The translations under genes were made by a program, and so were the position numbers. Below the pieces are notes generated by a model. It ran no database searches. It saw only the letters and a list, made by a program, of their open reading frames with translations, and had not been told where the DNA came from. A DNA stretch of 64,000 nucleotides from Longimicrobium sp. (lineage in GTDB: Bacteria; Gemmatimonadota; Gemmatimonadetes; Longimicrobiales; Longimicrobiaceae). Below, in pieces: positions 50,155-57,913 of this stretch (the first letter of the stretch is position 1; each line of letters begins with the position of its first letter). The stretch covers positions 62,001 through 126,000 of the forward strand of contig NZ_DASVSF010000011.1 in NCBI RefSeq assembly GCF_036388275.1. The letters run 5' to 3'.

Positions 50155-52335
50155 ATGCAAGAGACCGCGGTCGGAGCCATTCCGGCGCCCCCCGCACCCT
50201 CGCCCGCGGAAGCACCGCGCGGCGGGGGTGTGCTGCATGTGGCGCTGATCGGCAATCCCAACACGGGCAAGAGCACGCTCTTCAACGCGCTGACCGGCAT
50301 GCGGCAGCGCGTGGGCAACTATTCCGGCGTCACCGTGGAACGCGTCGAGGGCCGCTACCGCGACGACCAGGGCGCCGTCACCATCATCGACCTTCCCGGC
50401 ACGTACTCCCTCTCGGCCAGCTCGCCGGACGAGGAGATCGCGCTCGCCGTGCTCACCGGCCACGCCCCGGGCATCGACCGCCCCGACGTGGCCGTCGTCG
50501 TGCTCGACGCCGCCAACCTGGAACGCAACCTGTTTCTGGCGTCGCAGGTGCTGGAGCTGGGCCTTCCCACCGTCGTCGCCCTCAACCAGGTAGACGCGGC
50601 CGAGGCGGCCGGGCTGCGCATCGACGCGGTGGAGCTCACGATGGAGCTGGGCGCGCCCGTGGTGCCCATCGTCGCCACGCGCGGCGAGGGGCTCGACGTG
50701 CTCAAGTCGGCCATCCGCAAGGCGCCCGGGCTGGATCGCCCCGAGCGCCGCTTCGAGCTTCCCGCCGAGGCCGCGGCCGCGCTGAAGCCCGTCGAGCAGG
50801 CGCTGGTGGACGCGGGCTTCAACGCCTCCGCCGCGTCCATGGAGGCGCTTCGCCTCCTCGCCGTGCAGCAGGTCGGCAAGCACCTGTCCGGCGTCCCCGG
50901 GCTGGAGTCCGCCGTCGCCGCGGCGCGCGCCGAGGTCGAAGCAGCCGGCATCATGCCCACCAGCCTGGAAGCCGAGTCGCGCTACGGGTGGATCGGTGGC
51001 GTCGTCGACAGCTGCGTCACCCGCGCCGGGCAGTCGGGCCGGACCATCACCGACCGCATCGACGCCGTCGCCCTCCACCGGGTGGGTGGGCCGCTGGTGT
51101 TCATCGCCCTGATGGCGCTGGTGTTCCAGTCCATCTTTACCTGGGCCGAGCCGATGATCGGCCTGGTAGAGGGGCTGTTCGGCGTGCTTTCCTCCGCCGT
51201 GGGTGGCGCGATTCCGGAAGGCGACCTGAACAGCCTGCTCGTGGAAGGCGTGATCGCCGGCGTGGGCTCGGTCCTCGTGTTCCTTCCGCAGATCGTCATC
51301 CTGTTCCTCTTCATCGGCATTCTCGAGGACACGGGATACATGGCGCGGGCGGCGTTCATCATGGACCGCTTCATGAGGAGCGTGGGGCTGCACGGTCGCA
51401 GCTTCATCCCCCTGCTGTCGGGCTATGCCTGCGCGGTGCCGGGGATCATGGCCACGCGCACGATCGAGAGCCGCAAGGACCGGCTGGCCACCATCATGGT
51501 GCTGCCGCTGATGAGCTGCTCGGCGCGCATTCCCATCTACGCGCTGCTGATCGGCACTTTCATCCCGCCGGTGGTGGTGGGAGGCATCTTCAACCTGCAG
51601 GGCGTCACCCTGCTCGCGATGTACCTGCTGGGCACGGTGACGGCACTCGTTGTGGCGTCGCTCTTCAAGCGCACGCTGCTGCGGGGCCAGGCGCGCCCCA
51701 TGATCATGGAGCTGCCGCCCTACCGCCTTCCGCGGGTGAAGAGCCTGGCGCTGTCGGTGGGCCACCGCGCCAGCCTGTTCCTGAAGAAGGCCGGCACGGT
51801 CATCCTGTCGCTGACCATCATCCTCTGGGCGCTGGCAACGTATCCCCGCACCGAGCCGGCCCCGGGGATGACTGAGCAGCAGGCGCAGGAGGCGCAGCTC
51901 GCCAACAGCGCCCTGGGCCGCGTGGGCCACGCCATCGAACCGCTGGTGAGGCCGCTGGGGTACGACTGGAAGATTGGCGTGGGCATCGTCAGCTCGTTCG
52001 CGGCGCGCGAGGTGTTCGTCTCCACCATGGGCACCATCTACGGCGTGGGCAGCGAGGCGGACGAGGGATCGTCGTCCCTGCGGGAAAGGCTGCGCCGCGA
52101 ACGCCACGGGTCCACCGGCGCCCTGGTCTACACGCCGCTGGTCGCGGTGGGGTTGATGGTGTTCTACGTGTATGCCATGATGTGCATGAGCACCATCGCC
52201 GTGGTGGTGCGCGAGACGGGAGGCGGATGGACGGGCGTGCGCTGGGCCGCCTTCCAGTTCGGGTGGATGCTCGCCCTGGCGTACGGAAGCGCGCTGCTGG
52301 TGTACCAGGGCGGGCGCCTGCTCGGCTGGGGCTGA
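50155..52335 (+). CDS. feoB: Ferrous iron transporter FeoB
   Basis: 726 residues. N-terminal GTPase: LIGNPNTGKSTLFNALTG (G1), YSGVTVERVEG (G2), DLPGTYSL (G3), NQVD (G4), then the helical regulator domain. Membrane part with two Gate domains: VFLPQIVILFLFIGILEDTG, YACAVPGIMATRTIESRKDR (with the conserved Cys), and in the second Gate VGIVSSFAAREVFVSTMGTI. Imports Fe2+ across the inner membrane. Typical length, complete. Confidence 0.97.
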   Translation: MQETAVGAIPAPPAPSPAEAPRGGGVLHVALIGNPNTGKSTLFNALTGMRQRVGNYSGVTVERVEGRYRDDQGAVTIIDLPGTYSLSASSPDEEIALAVLTGHAPGIDRPDVAVVVLDAANLERNLFLASQVLELGLPTVVALNQVDAAEAAGLRIDAVELTMELGAPVVPIVATRGEGLDVLKSAIRKAPGLDRPERRFELPAEAAAALKPVEQALVDAGFNASAASMEALRLLAVQQVGKHLSGVPGLESAVAAARAEVEAAGIMPTSLEAESRYGWIGGVVDSCVTRAGQSGRTITDRIDAVALHRVGGPLVFIALMALVFQSIFTWAEPMIGLVEGLFGVLSSAVGGAIPEGDLNSLLVEGVIAGVGSVLVFLPQIVILFLFIGILEDTGYMARAAFIMDRFMRSVGLHGRSFIPLLSGYACAVPGIMATRTIESRKDRLATIMVLPLMSCSARIPIYALLIGTFIPPVVVGGIFNLQGVTLLAMYLLGTVTALVVASLFKRTLLRGQARPMIMELPPYRLPRVKSLALSVGHRASLFLKKAGTVILSLTIILWALATYPRTEPAPGMTEQQAQEAQLANSALGRVGHAIEPLVRPLGYDWKIGVGIVSSFAAREVFVSTMGTIYGVGSEADEGSSSLRERLRRERHGSTGALVYTPLVAVGLMVFYVYAMMCMSTIAVVVRETGGGWTGVRWAAFQFGWMLALAYGSALLVYQGGRLLGWG

Positions 52336-52350
52336 ACGCTGAACGGTGAG

Positions 52351-52497
52351 ATGCAGACGCTGATCGTTGCGCTGATCGTGCTGGCCGCCGTGCTGTTCGT
52401 GGGCAATCGCTGGCGCCGCACGCTGATGTCCGCCCGCGTCCCGTCCGGCCGAGGCGGCGCGCCGAGGTGCGGGACGGACTGCGGCTGCGGAAAGTAG
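52351..52497 (+). CDS. FeoB-associated Cys-rich small membrane protein
   Basis: 48 residues from ATG 52351 (GGTGAG upstream), 15 bases after feoB. One membrane helix (TLIVALIVLAAVLFVGNRW) and a short cytoplasmic tail with CGTDCGCGK. This layout matches the small Cys-rich proteins known next to feoB, thought to help iron delivery. Strong terminator follows. Confidence 0.82.
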   Translation: MQTLIVALIVLAAVLFVGNRWRRTLMSARVPSGRGGAPRCGTDCGCGK

Positions 52498-52523
52498 CCT
52501 CGGACGCCCGAGTCCCTGACGCG

Positions 52524-52562
52524 AAGAAGCCCTCTCCCGGTGCGTGGGAGAGGGCTTCTTTC
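52524..52562 (+). terminator. Terminator of the feo operon
   Basis: Perfect 15-bp stem AAGAAGCCCTCTCCC / GGGAGAGGGCTTCTT, 7-nt loop, T-rich end TTTCGTT. Also works for the convergent gene ending at 52603. Confidence 0.9.
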
Positions 52563-52602
52563 GTTCAACGGACCCGAAGAACCGGTTGCCTGTTCCCCGC
52601 CC

Positions 52603-53745
52603 CTATTGCCTGCCGGCCGTCACCAGCTGCCCGCCCCGCACGACGCCCACCGAAACCTCCTTGCCGCGCACGTCGCCCATCTCGTCGAACTGGATGAGCC
52701 CCGAAACGCCCTGGTGCCCGTCGCGCCCGTTGCCGATGGACGCCACGTAGTCGCGGATGGCCTCGCGGTCGGTGCCGGCGTGCTCGATGGCCGCGCTCAG
52801 CAGGTACATGACGTCGTAGGTCATCGCCCCACGGTGATCCGGCAGCTTCTGCGTGCGCTGGCGATAGCTCGTCACGAACCGCTGCGCCTCCGCGGCAGGG
52901 CGGTCCGGGAGGAACGCCGAGCTGACGAACACCCCCTCGGCCACCGGCCCCGCGTCCTTGAGCCCCGTCAGGCCGTCGGACCCCAGGATGGGGCCCGTGT
53001 ACCCCAGCCGCCGCGCCGCGGCCACGATCTTGGCGCCCGCCTCGGCCTGCCCGCCGATGACCAGCGCATCCGCGCCGCGCCGGATGGCCCGCGACAGGTA
53101 CGGATCCAGCTCGTCGCCGCGGGCCAGCACGGCGGGCAGGTACGGGTCGGCCGTGACCACCGCGCCCCCGCCGGCCTGGAAGGCGCGCTCGAAGGTGGTG
53201 CGCACGCCCTGCCCGTAATCGTCGTTGGCATACAGCACCGCCGCGCGCCGGCGCCCCAGCCGCTGCGCCGCCCACTGGGCCAGGGCGGGCGAAAACTCCA
53301 GGTCGGTGGGCGTCACCCGGAACGTCCAGTCCCCCGCCTCGCGCAGCGCCGGGCTGCTGGACGCGGGGGAGATCTGCACCACCGGGTCGCCCTCGTGGTC
53401 CAACGCATTGTAGATGGGGGCAGCGGCGATGCTGGCCGACGACCCCACGTGGCCGATCACCGCCACGATGCTGTCGCTGTCACGAAGCGTCTTCGCCACC
53501 TGGATGGCCTTCTGCGGATCGCCCCCATCGTCCATGAACACCAGCTTCACGGGGCGGCGGCCGCCGATGCCGCCCTTCGCGTTGATCTCGGCGGCCGCCA
53601 TTTCCGCCGCCGCCTTCATCGAGGCGCCGTTGGCCGCGCTCAGCGGCCCCGCCACGCCGATGTACACGGGTTCGCGCGACCCGCCACACGCGGCCAGGAG
53701 GAGAGCGAAAGTGGACATCAGGGCGAGGGTGCACTTTGGAGCCAT
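52603..53745 (-). CDS. ABC-type branched-chain amino-acid substrate-binding lipoprotein (LivK-like)
   Basis: 380 residues from ATG 53745. Lipobox LLAACGGS. Periplasmic binding fold type I: VYIGVAGPLSAANGASMKAA, NAKGGIGGRRPVKLVFMDDG, IVAVIGHVGSSASIAAAPIY, AAVLYANDDYGQGVRTTFER, GADALVIGGQAEAGAKIVAA, YDVMYLLSAAIEHAGTDREA. Usually binds Leu/Ile/Val or related ligands for an ABC importer, but no permease or ATPase is nearby. A 42-bases-longer start (53787) is possible but less likely. Confidence 0.85.
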   Translation of the reverse strand: MAPKCTLALMSTFALLLAACGGSREPVYIGVAGPLSAANGASMKAAAEMAAAEINAKGGIGGRRPVKLVFMDDGGDPQKAIQVAKTLRDSDSIVAVIGHVGSSASIAAAPIYNALDHEGDPVVQISPASSSPALREAGDWTFRVTPTDLEFSPALAQWAAQRLGRRRAAVLYANDDYGQGVRTTFERAFQAGGGAVVTADPYLPAVLARGDELDPYLSRAIRRGADALVIGGQAEAGAKIVAAARRLGYTGPILGSDGLTGLKDAGPVAEGVFVSSAFLPDRPAAEAQRFVTSYRQRTQKLPDHRGAMTYDVMYLLSAAIEHAGTDREAIRDYVASIGNGRDGHQGVSGLIQFDEMGDVRGKEVSVGVVRGGQLVTAGRQ

Positions 53746-54180
53746 TTCGAGTAACTTGAGCGGAGGTGAGAAGCAGTGCCGGAGCACGTTGGTGCAACTG
53801 CGGCCGGTGCAGCGTTTGGATCACCGCGGGCTCGCCGAAAGAGAACGAAGTGAGCCCTCCCGGAAGCCGCCGGGCCGAGCGGTTCCAGCCGATACGGTGG
53901 CGGTGTTGGCCTGATTTCGCCTGAAAAGTATTCGGAGTGAACGAAAGCCATTGACGAGCCGGACCGGGGCCTCTATCTTCTGGCTCGTCTACTCTGTCCA
54001 CTATTTTAGTGGGGTCCCGCAGGGTACACTACCGGGCGGTTTGCGCCGTCGCAAGAGCGGTGCGGGCGCGCTGCTGCCGCCCCGGAACACCCGCGATAAC
54101 CGGAGCAGGGAGGCTTGCCCTCCCCTCCACGTCGGAGCGTCGTGCCAGGGACCGGCAGGCGCGCCTGGGAGCCCCGGACC
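53746..54180. other. Gene-free promoter/leader region
   Basis: 435 bases with divergent function: the LivK-like gene reads left, the TPR gene right. Holds the promoter at 53951-53979, a small hairpin CCACT-ATTTT-AGTGG (53999-54013) and a leader of about 195 bases. I see no gene in it. Confidence 0.6.
53951..53979 (+). promoter_or_regulatory. Candidate promoter of the TPR gene pair
   Basis: TTGACG (53951-53956) and TATCTT (53974-53979) with a 17-base spacer, good matches (5/6 and 4/6). It points at the gene starting at 54181, leaving an untranslated leader near 195 nt that contains the CCACT/AGTGG hairpin. Confidence 0.6.
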
Positions 54181-55395
54181 ATGGCCGCACGAGCATCGAA
54201 GAACAGCACCCCCAGACCGCGCGGACGGCGCCGTAACGCGTCGCGGCGCTGGTGCATTCCCCCCGCCATCCTGCGGGAGCCCGACGAGACGCTGGAAGCG
54301 TCGCAGATCCTGGAGGAGTTCAAGGGCGACCTGGGGCTCCTGCTGTGGAACTCGCTTCGCGACGTAACCCTGTGGTCGGCCACCCCCGAGGAGCGGCGCG
54401 AGGGGCTGTTCGTCTCCGAGGCCGCCCACAAGCGCCTGGGCCTGCTGGCCACTTCGGGGGTGGAGCCCGCGCTGGAGGTGAGCCTCACCACCCTGGCGGC
54501 CGTCGTCGGCAGCCCGGGCACCGCCAGCCCCGAAATCGTTACCCTCGTCTGCCTGGAAGTGGGCAAGTGGGCGCTGGAGCAGGGCGCCTTCGGCACGGCG
54601 CTGGCCTATGCGCAGGCCGGGGCCCTCGCCTCGCCCGAGGACGCCGCACCGGCCTGCACCGTGGGCGGCATGGCGCTGCGGTGGGGGCGGCACGCCCGCG
54701 CCGAAACCTGGCTGCGCCGCTGCATCGGCCTTGCGCGTCGAGGCCGCGACTGGCAAAGCTACGCGCAGGCGTACGTGGACCTGGGAACCCTGTACACCCG
54801 GCGCGGGGTGCCGGGGGCGGCGCGCAGGTACTTTACCCAGGCCATGCGCGCGGGCCGCCGTCACGGGCTCCTTGCGATCCGCGGGGCCGCACTGCACGGC
54901 CTTTTCTTGCTCGCGCTGGACGCGGGAGACCTGGACGACGCCGAGCGCTACGCCCGGTCGGCCATGCGCGCCTACGGCCGGGGGCATCCGCGGCTGGCCG
55001 AGCTGCTTCACGACCTGGCGTACCTGTGGGTTACCCGCGAAAGCTATGGGCGGGCCATCCCCATGCTTCAGAAGCTGCTCGTGGCGCGCACGGAGCCCGC
55101 CGACCGCACCCTCACGCTGGCGGTGCTGGCGCGGGCGGCGGCGGGAACGGGCGAGCGGCGGCTGTACGAAGAGGCGTGGAGCGGGGCGTGGTCGCTGGTC
55201 AACCGTCCCGGCGCGCCCGAAGACCACTCGCGGGCGCTGCTGGAGCTGGCCCGGGCCGCGGCCAAGCTTCGCGACTGGGTGCGGATGGAGCAGGCCAGCC
55301 GCAAGCACGCCGCGACGCCGCAGCGCGCGGCCGACCGGCGCATCGCCGAGCAGCTGGCGCAGCTGGCCGCCTTCGCGCGGCAGCCGCACCCGTGA
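54181..55395 (+). CDS. TPR protein with N-terminal LLLWxxLRDV domain
   Basis: 404 residues from ATG 54181. A basic start (RPRGRRRNASRRW) leads into an N-terminal domain of about 110 residues (DLGLLLWNSLRDVTLWSA, HKRLGLLATSGVEPALEV, ITLVCLEVGKWALEQGAFGT), followed by six or so TPR-like helical pairs (YAQAYVDLGTLYTRRGVPGA, LHGLFLLALDAGDLDDAERY, LLHDLAYLWVTRESYGRAIP). Probably a scaffold or a sensor; no enzyme motif. The next gene overlaps by GTGA and repeats the N-terminal domain alone. Confidence 0.65.
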   Translation: MAARASKNSTPRPRGRRRNASRRWCIPPAILREPDETLEASQILEEFKGDLGLLLWNSLRDVTLWSATPEERREGLFVSEAAHKRLGLLATSGVEPALEVSLTTLAAVVGSPGTASPEIVTLVCLEVGKWALEQGAFGTALAYAQAGALASPEDAAPACTVGGMALRWGRHARAETWLRRCIGLARRGRDWQSYAQAYVDLGTLYTRRGVPGAARRYFTQAMRAGRRHGLLAIRGAALHGLFLLALDAGDLDDAERYARSAMRAYGRGHPRLAELLHDLAYLWVTRESYGRAIPMLQKLLVARTEPADRTLTLAVLARAAAGTGERRLYEEAWSGAWSLVNRPGAPEDHSRALLELARAAAKLRDWVRMEQASRKHAATPQRAADRRIAEQLAQLAAFARQPHP

Positions 55396-55907
55396 TCACC
55401 CGACGGGGGCCGGGACGTCCGCGGGCCGTCCGCGCGCCGCGCCCGCCCCCGTCGTCGGTGGTTGAGCCGGTTCCGACTGTCGGTCGGGGCTCGGTGGCGG
55501 AGCCGCGGCTCCGGGCGGAGCAGACCGCGCACGAGCTGATCGAGGGCAGCCTGATGGTGGCGGAGACGGGTGCGGGAGTGGGGCTGCTGCTCTGGCGCGC
55601 GCTGCGCGACGTGCGGGCGTGGGCCGCCGCGCCCGAGCCGCTGCGGCCCTTCGTCTTTCCCCCTGCCGCGGGACCGGACCGGCGGCGGCTCCTGGCCCTC
55701 AGCGGGGCGGACGAGCGGCTGTGGGCGCCGCTGTGCATCTTCATCTGCCTGGTGGAGCAGCGCGAGCCGGCGGACCCGGCGCGCCTGCTGCACGCCTGCC
55801 GGCGCGTAAGCCAGTGGGCAGCCGACCATGGCGCCCGCGTCACAGGAGCCGCCTTCGACGCCTGCGCCGGCCTGGTCGCCGCCGCGGTCAGGGAGCACCC
55901 GTACTGA
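55392..55907 (+). CDS. Stand-alone paralogue of the preceding protein's N-terminal domain
   Basis: 171 residues from GTG 55392, overlapping the TPR gene stop. After an Arg/Pro-rich lead (TRRGPGRPRAVRAPRPP) it aligns with the N-terminal domain of its neighbour: GVGLLLWRALRDVRAWAAAP, DRRRLLALSGADERLWAPLC, IFICLVEQREPADPARLLHA, RVSQWAADHGARVTGAAFDA. The C-terminal TPR part is absent. The pair may form a heteromer via this domain (inference). Terminator follows. Confidence 0.6.
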   Translation: MITRRGPGRPRAVRAPRPPPSSVVEPVPTVGRGSVAEPRLRAEQTAHELIEGSLMVAETGAGVGLLLWRALRDVRAWAAAPEPLRPFVFPPAAGPDRRRLLALSGADERLWAPLCIFICLVEQREPADPARLLHACRRVSQWAADHGARVTGAAFDACAGLVAAAVREHPY

Positions 55908-55949
55908 TCGGCGCAGCCGCGCGGAGCCGGCGCCCGCGCCGAAAACAGG

Positions 55950-55982
55950 ACCGCCCGGGCGTCGTCGCCCGGGCGGTTCTTC
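55950..55982 (+). terminator. Bidirectional terminator
   Basis: Perfect 12-bp stem ACCGCCCGGGCG / CGCCCGGGCGGT, loop TCGT, then TCTTCGTTC. Convergent genes end at 55907 and 55985. Confidence 0.85.
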
Positions 55983-55984
55983 GT

Positions 55985-56518
55985 TCAGGCCTCTTCGCGG
56001 CAGTCCGCGATCAGCTCCCGGTCGGCGAGGGCCCACCGCCCCGCCTGCTTACGGAAGGTCAGCCGCCAGACGCGGTTGCAGAAGTCGGAGGGCCGCGTAT
56101 TGCGCTTCGTCGAAGTGCTCCGGACGGTCCCCCGGATCTCGTTCGGCGTGCCGTGTGCCACGTTCCAGTTGACCCAGATTCCATACTTGCGCACCCAGCA
56201 GCCGCCGAAGCTCGACACCGTGTCGCATAGCAGCACCTGCTGCAGGATGGCCTGCGTGGGCTCGCCCAGGACCACGGAGATGCTGTCCAGGTCCAGGGGC
56301 GCGCCCGTGACGCCGTCCGAAGCATGGCGGAACGACTCCACGTTCACGTACAGCGGCCCGTCCGCGGCACGCCCGGGCTGGTTCTGGCGGGCGTCCTGCT
56401 CCATGAACCGCAGCACCTGCGGGGCGACGGCGTAAAAGTCTTCGGGCGTGGCGCGCTCTCCCGAGCAGGCGGCCAGCAGCAGAAGCAGGACAAAGAGGGC
56501 AGGTCGCTTCATCGTCAC
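55985..56518 (-). CDS. Uncharacterised lipoprotein
   Basis: 177 residues; lipobox LLLLLAACSGE. The start may be the ATG at 56518 or the one two codons later. Mature part is mixed beta (DGPLYVNVESFRHASDGVTG, VRKYGIWVNWNVAHGTPNEI, FCNRVWRLTFRKQAGRWALA) and has five cysteines, two likely paired in CDTVSSFGGCW. No family recognised. Confidence 0.65.
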   Translation of the reverse strand: MTMKRPALFVLLLLLAACSGERATPEDFYAVAPQVLRFMEQDARQNQPGRAADGPLYVNVESFRHASDGVTGAPLDLDSISVVLGEPTQAILQQVLLCDTVSSFGGCWVRKYGIWVNWNVAHGTPNEIRGTVRSTSTKRNTRPSDFCNRVWRLTFRKQAGRWALADRELIADCREEA

Positions 56519-56665
56519 GTCGGTGGCGGATGGGAGTTGTAGAAGGGCAGATTACCACCCGTGCCGCCGCCGCGCAAAAATACGGCCCTCCCGCCCGCGC
56601 GGCACAGGCGGTAGGTTGCTGCCCGTGAACGACCGACGACCCCGACCCGTTTGCCCGGAGACGTG

Positions 56666-56947
56666 ATGGCGATCTGGAGACTGTCGCCCAGGATCAACAC
56701 GATGTGGTGGTGCGTGGAAGGCCGGGACCCGTGGCAGCCGCCCGACGAGCGCGCATTCGGGTTCATGGTGCGCGCCGCCGACGAGGAGCAGGCGCGATGG
56801 CTGGCGCACGAGGCGGCGGGCGAGGAGAACGGCACGCTGGACGGCGTTTCGCCCTGGCTGGATACCAACTATTCCAGCTGCGAGATGATCCGCGAGGAGG
56901 GGACGGGCGAGGTGCTGCTCGTGAACTTCCGCCACGGCAGCCGCTGA
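56666..56947 (+). CDS. Small uncharacterised protein
   Basis: 93 residues from ATG 56666, with CCGGAG upstream. Acidic, soluble, Trp-rich: WRLSPRINTMWWCVEGRDP, FGFMVRAADEEQARWLAHEA, PWLDTNYSSCEMIREEGTGE. The order resembles small domain proteins that carry a modified residue table, but I recognise no family. Lies between a lipoprotein gene and the PIN/DUF2188 pair, convergent to the latter. Confidence 0.6.
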   Translation: MAIWRLSPRINTMWWCVEGRDPWQPPDERAFGFMVRAADEEQARWLAHEAAGEENGTLDGVSPWLDTNYSSCEMIREEGTGEVLLVNFRHGSR

Positions 56948-56950
56948 CGT

Positions 56951-57388
56951 TCAGAAGATCTCGGCGGGCTCCACCACGCGCACGCCGCAGAACCGCCGGA
57001 TCTTCTCGAAGTCGCCGCGGTTGTAGGTGACGACCGCGGCGTTCACCCGCCTGGCGCTCCGGGCGATCAGCACGTCCCTCACCAGCCGCTGCTGCTCGCC
57101 CTTTGCGATCCCCACCGGCTTCCCCGGACGGGCGGAGCGGGCGCCACGCAGGAGCGCATTGAGAATTCTGCCAGTCTCCACCCAATCTTCCGAGTCAGGT
57201 GTAAGCAACGCCCCATTCTCCTCCGCGTCCAGGCGGATCGACCGCAACTCGCGGACTCGCGCCGTGTCCGGTGCGCCTGCGGCAAGTTCCTGTAGTACGA
57301 CGGCAGACCAAAGCTGCCGGCGAGGCAACTCCTTCGCGTCATGACGGAAGATCACGTTTGTGTCGAGCACCAGCGGTCTACTCGTCAT
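56951..57388 (-). CDS. PIN-domain protein (VapC-like nuclease)
   Basis: 145 residues from ATG 57388. PIN core: first acid in RPLVLDTNVIFRHDAK, second region WSAVVLQELAAG, then the acidic pair in RLVRDVLIARSARRVNAAV and VTYNRGDFEKIRRFCGV. These residues bind Mg2+ in VapC toxins that cut tRNA or rRNA. It overlaps the upstream DUF2188 gene by 11 bases, the arrangement of a toxin-antitoxin pair. Confidence 0.85.
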   Translation of the reverse strand: MTSRPLVLDTNVIFRHDAKELPRRQLWSAVVLQELAAGAPDTARVRELRSIRLDAEENGALLTPDSEDWVETGRILNALLRGARSARPGKPVGIAKGEQQRLVRDVLIARSARRVNAAVVTYNRGDFEKIRRFCGVRVVEPAEIF

Positions 57389-57698
57389 CCTGATACCATG
57401 TCCTGAATCCCCCCGGGCCAAGCCTCGCCACAATTTCGAGCCACTCCGGACGCTGGTCCAGTTGCCAGACGAACCTGCCGGTTGAGCCTTCGACCAGGAT
57501 CTCGGAGAACCGAACCTTGGAAATCTCGCGCGCGGCATCGATCGCGGTCGACTGGGAATCGTGCACGCCCACAAGCGCGCCCTCGGCGGACCGGAGTTCC
57601 CAGCCTACCCCGTTGCGGCTGATGTAGAGCCGCGGGGCATTCGGGTCCAGGTCCGCCTCGTCGAACAGGGGTTCGGGTGGAGCCTTTCGCTTGGCCAT
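57378..57698 (-). CDS. DUF2188-like protein, probable partner of the PIN protein
   Basis: 106 residues from ATG 57698. Core YISRNGVGWELRSAEGALV, GVHDSQSTAIDAAREISKVR, FSEILVEGSTGRFVWQ fits the DUF2188 alpha/beta fold; a short acidic end (RTWYQDDE) follows. DUF2188 proteins have no fixed role. Being co-translated with a PIN nuclease, it is a candidate antitoxin (inference). Confidence 0.7.
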   Translation of the reverse strand: MAKRKAPPEPLFDEADLDPNAPRLYISRNGVGWELRSAEGALVGVHDSQSTAIDAAREISKVRFSEILVEGSTGRFVWQLDQRPEWLEIVARLGPGGFRTWYQDDE

Positions 57699-57859
57699 CG
57701 TTCCTCGTCGAACCGGGAAAAGCACCGTCGTCCAGAATGGAAGGTAACAGCCACAGGCGGTGCCAGTCCAGACACAAATGCGAGCGCGCTGGACGGGCCA
57801 GCGGTGGGCAGGAGTGCTACGTCTCTGGCGGGAAAAGACGAATCGTGGAGCATAGAAGA

Positions 57860-57892
57860 GCGGGCCGGCATCGCTGCCGGCCCGCCCTTTTT
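57860..57892. terminator. Strong bidirectional terminator
   Basis: Perfect 10-bp stem GCGGGCCGGC / GCCGGCCCGC, loop ATCGCT, CCTTTTT on the plus side, TCTTCTA on the minus side. Lies between the dehydrogenase end (57914) and the DUF2188 start (57698), both minus strand, so it mainly ends the dehydrogenase transcript. Confidence 0.85.
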
Positions 57893-57913
57893 GTCGCCGT
57901 CCAGACCGAAGGA

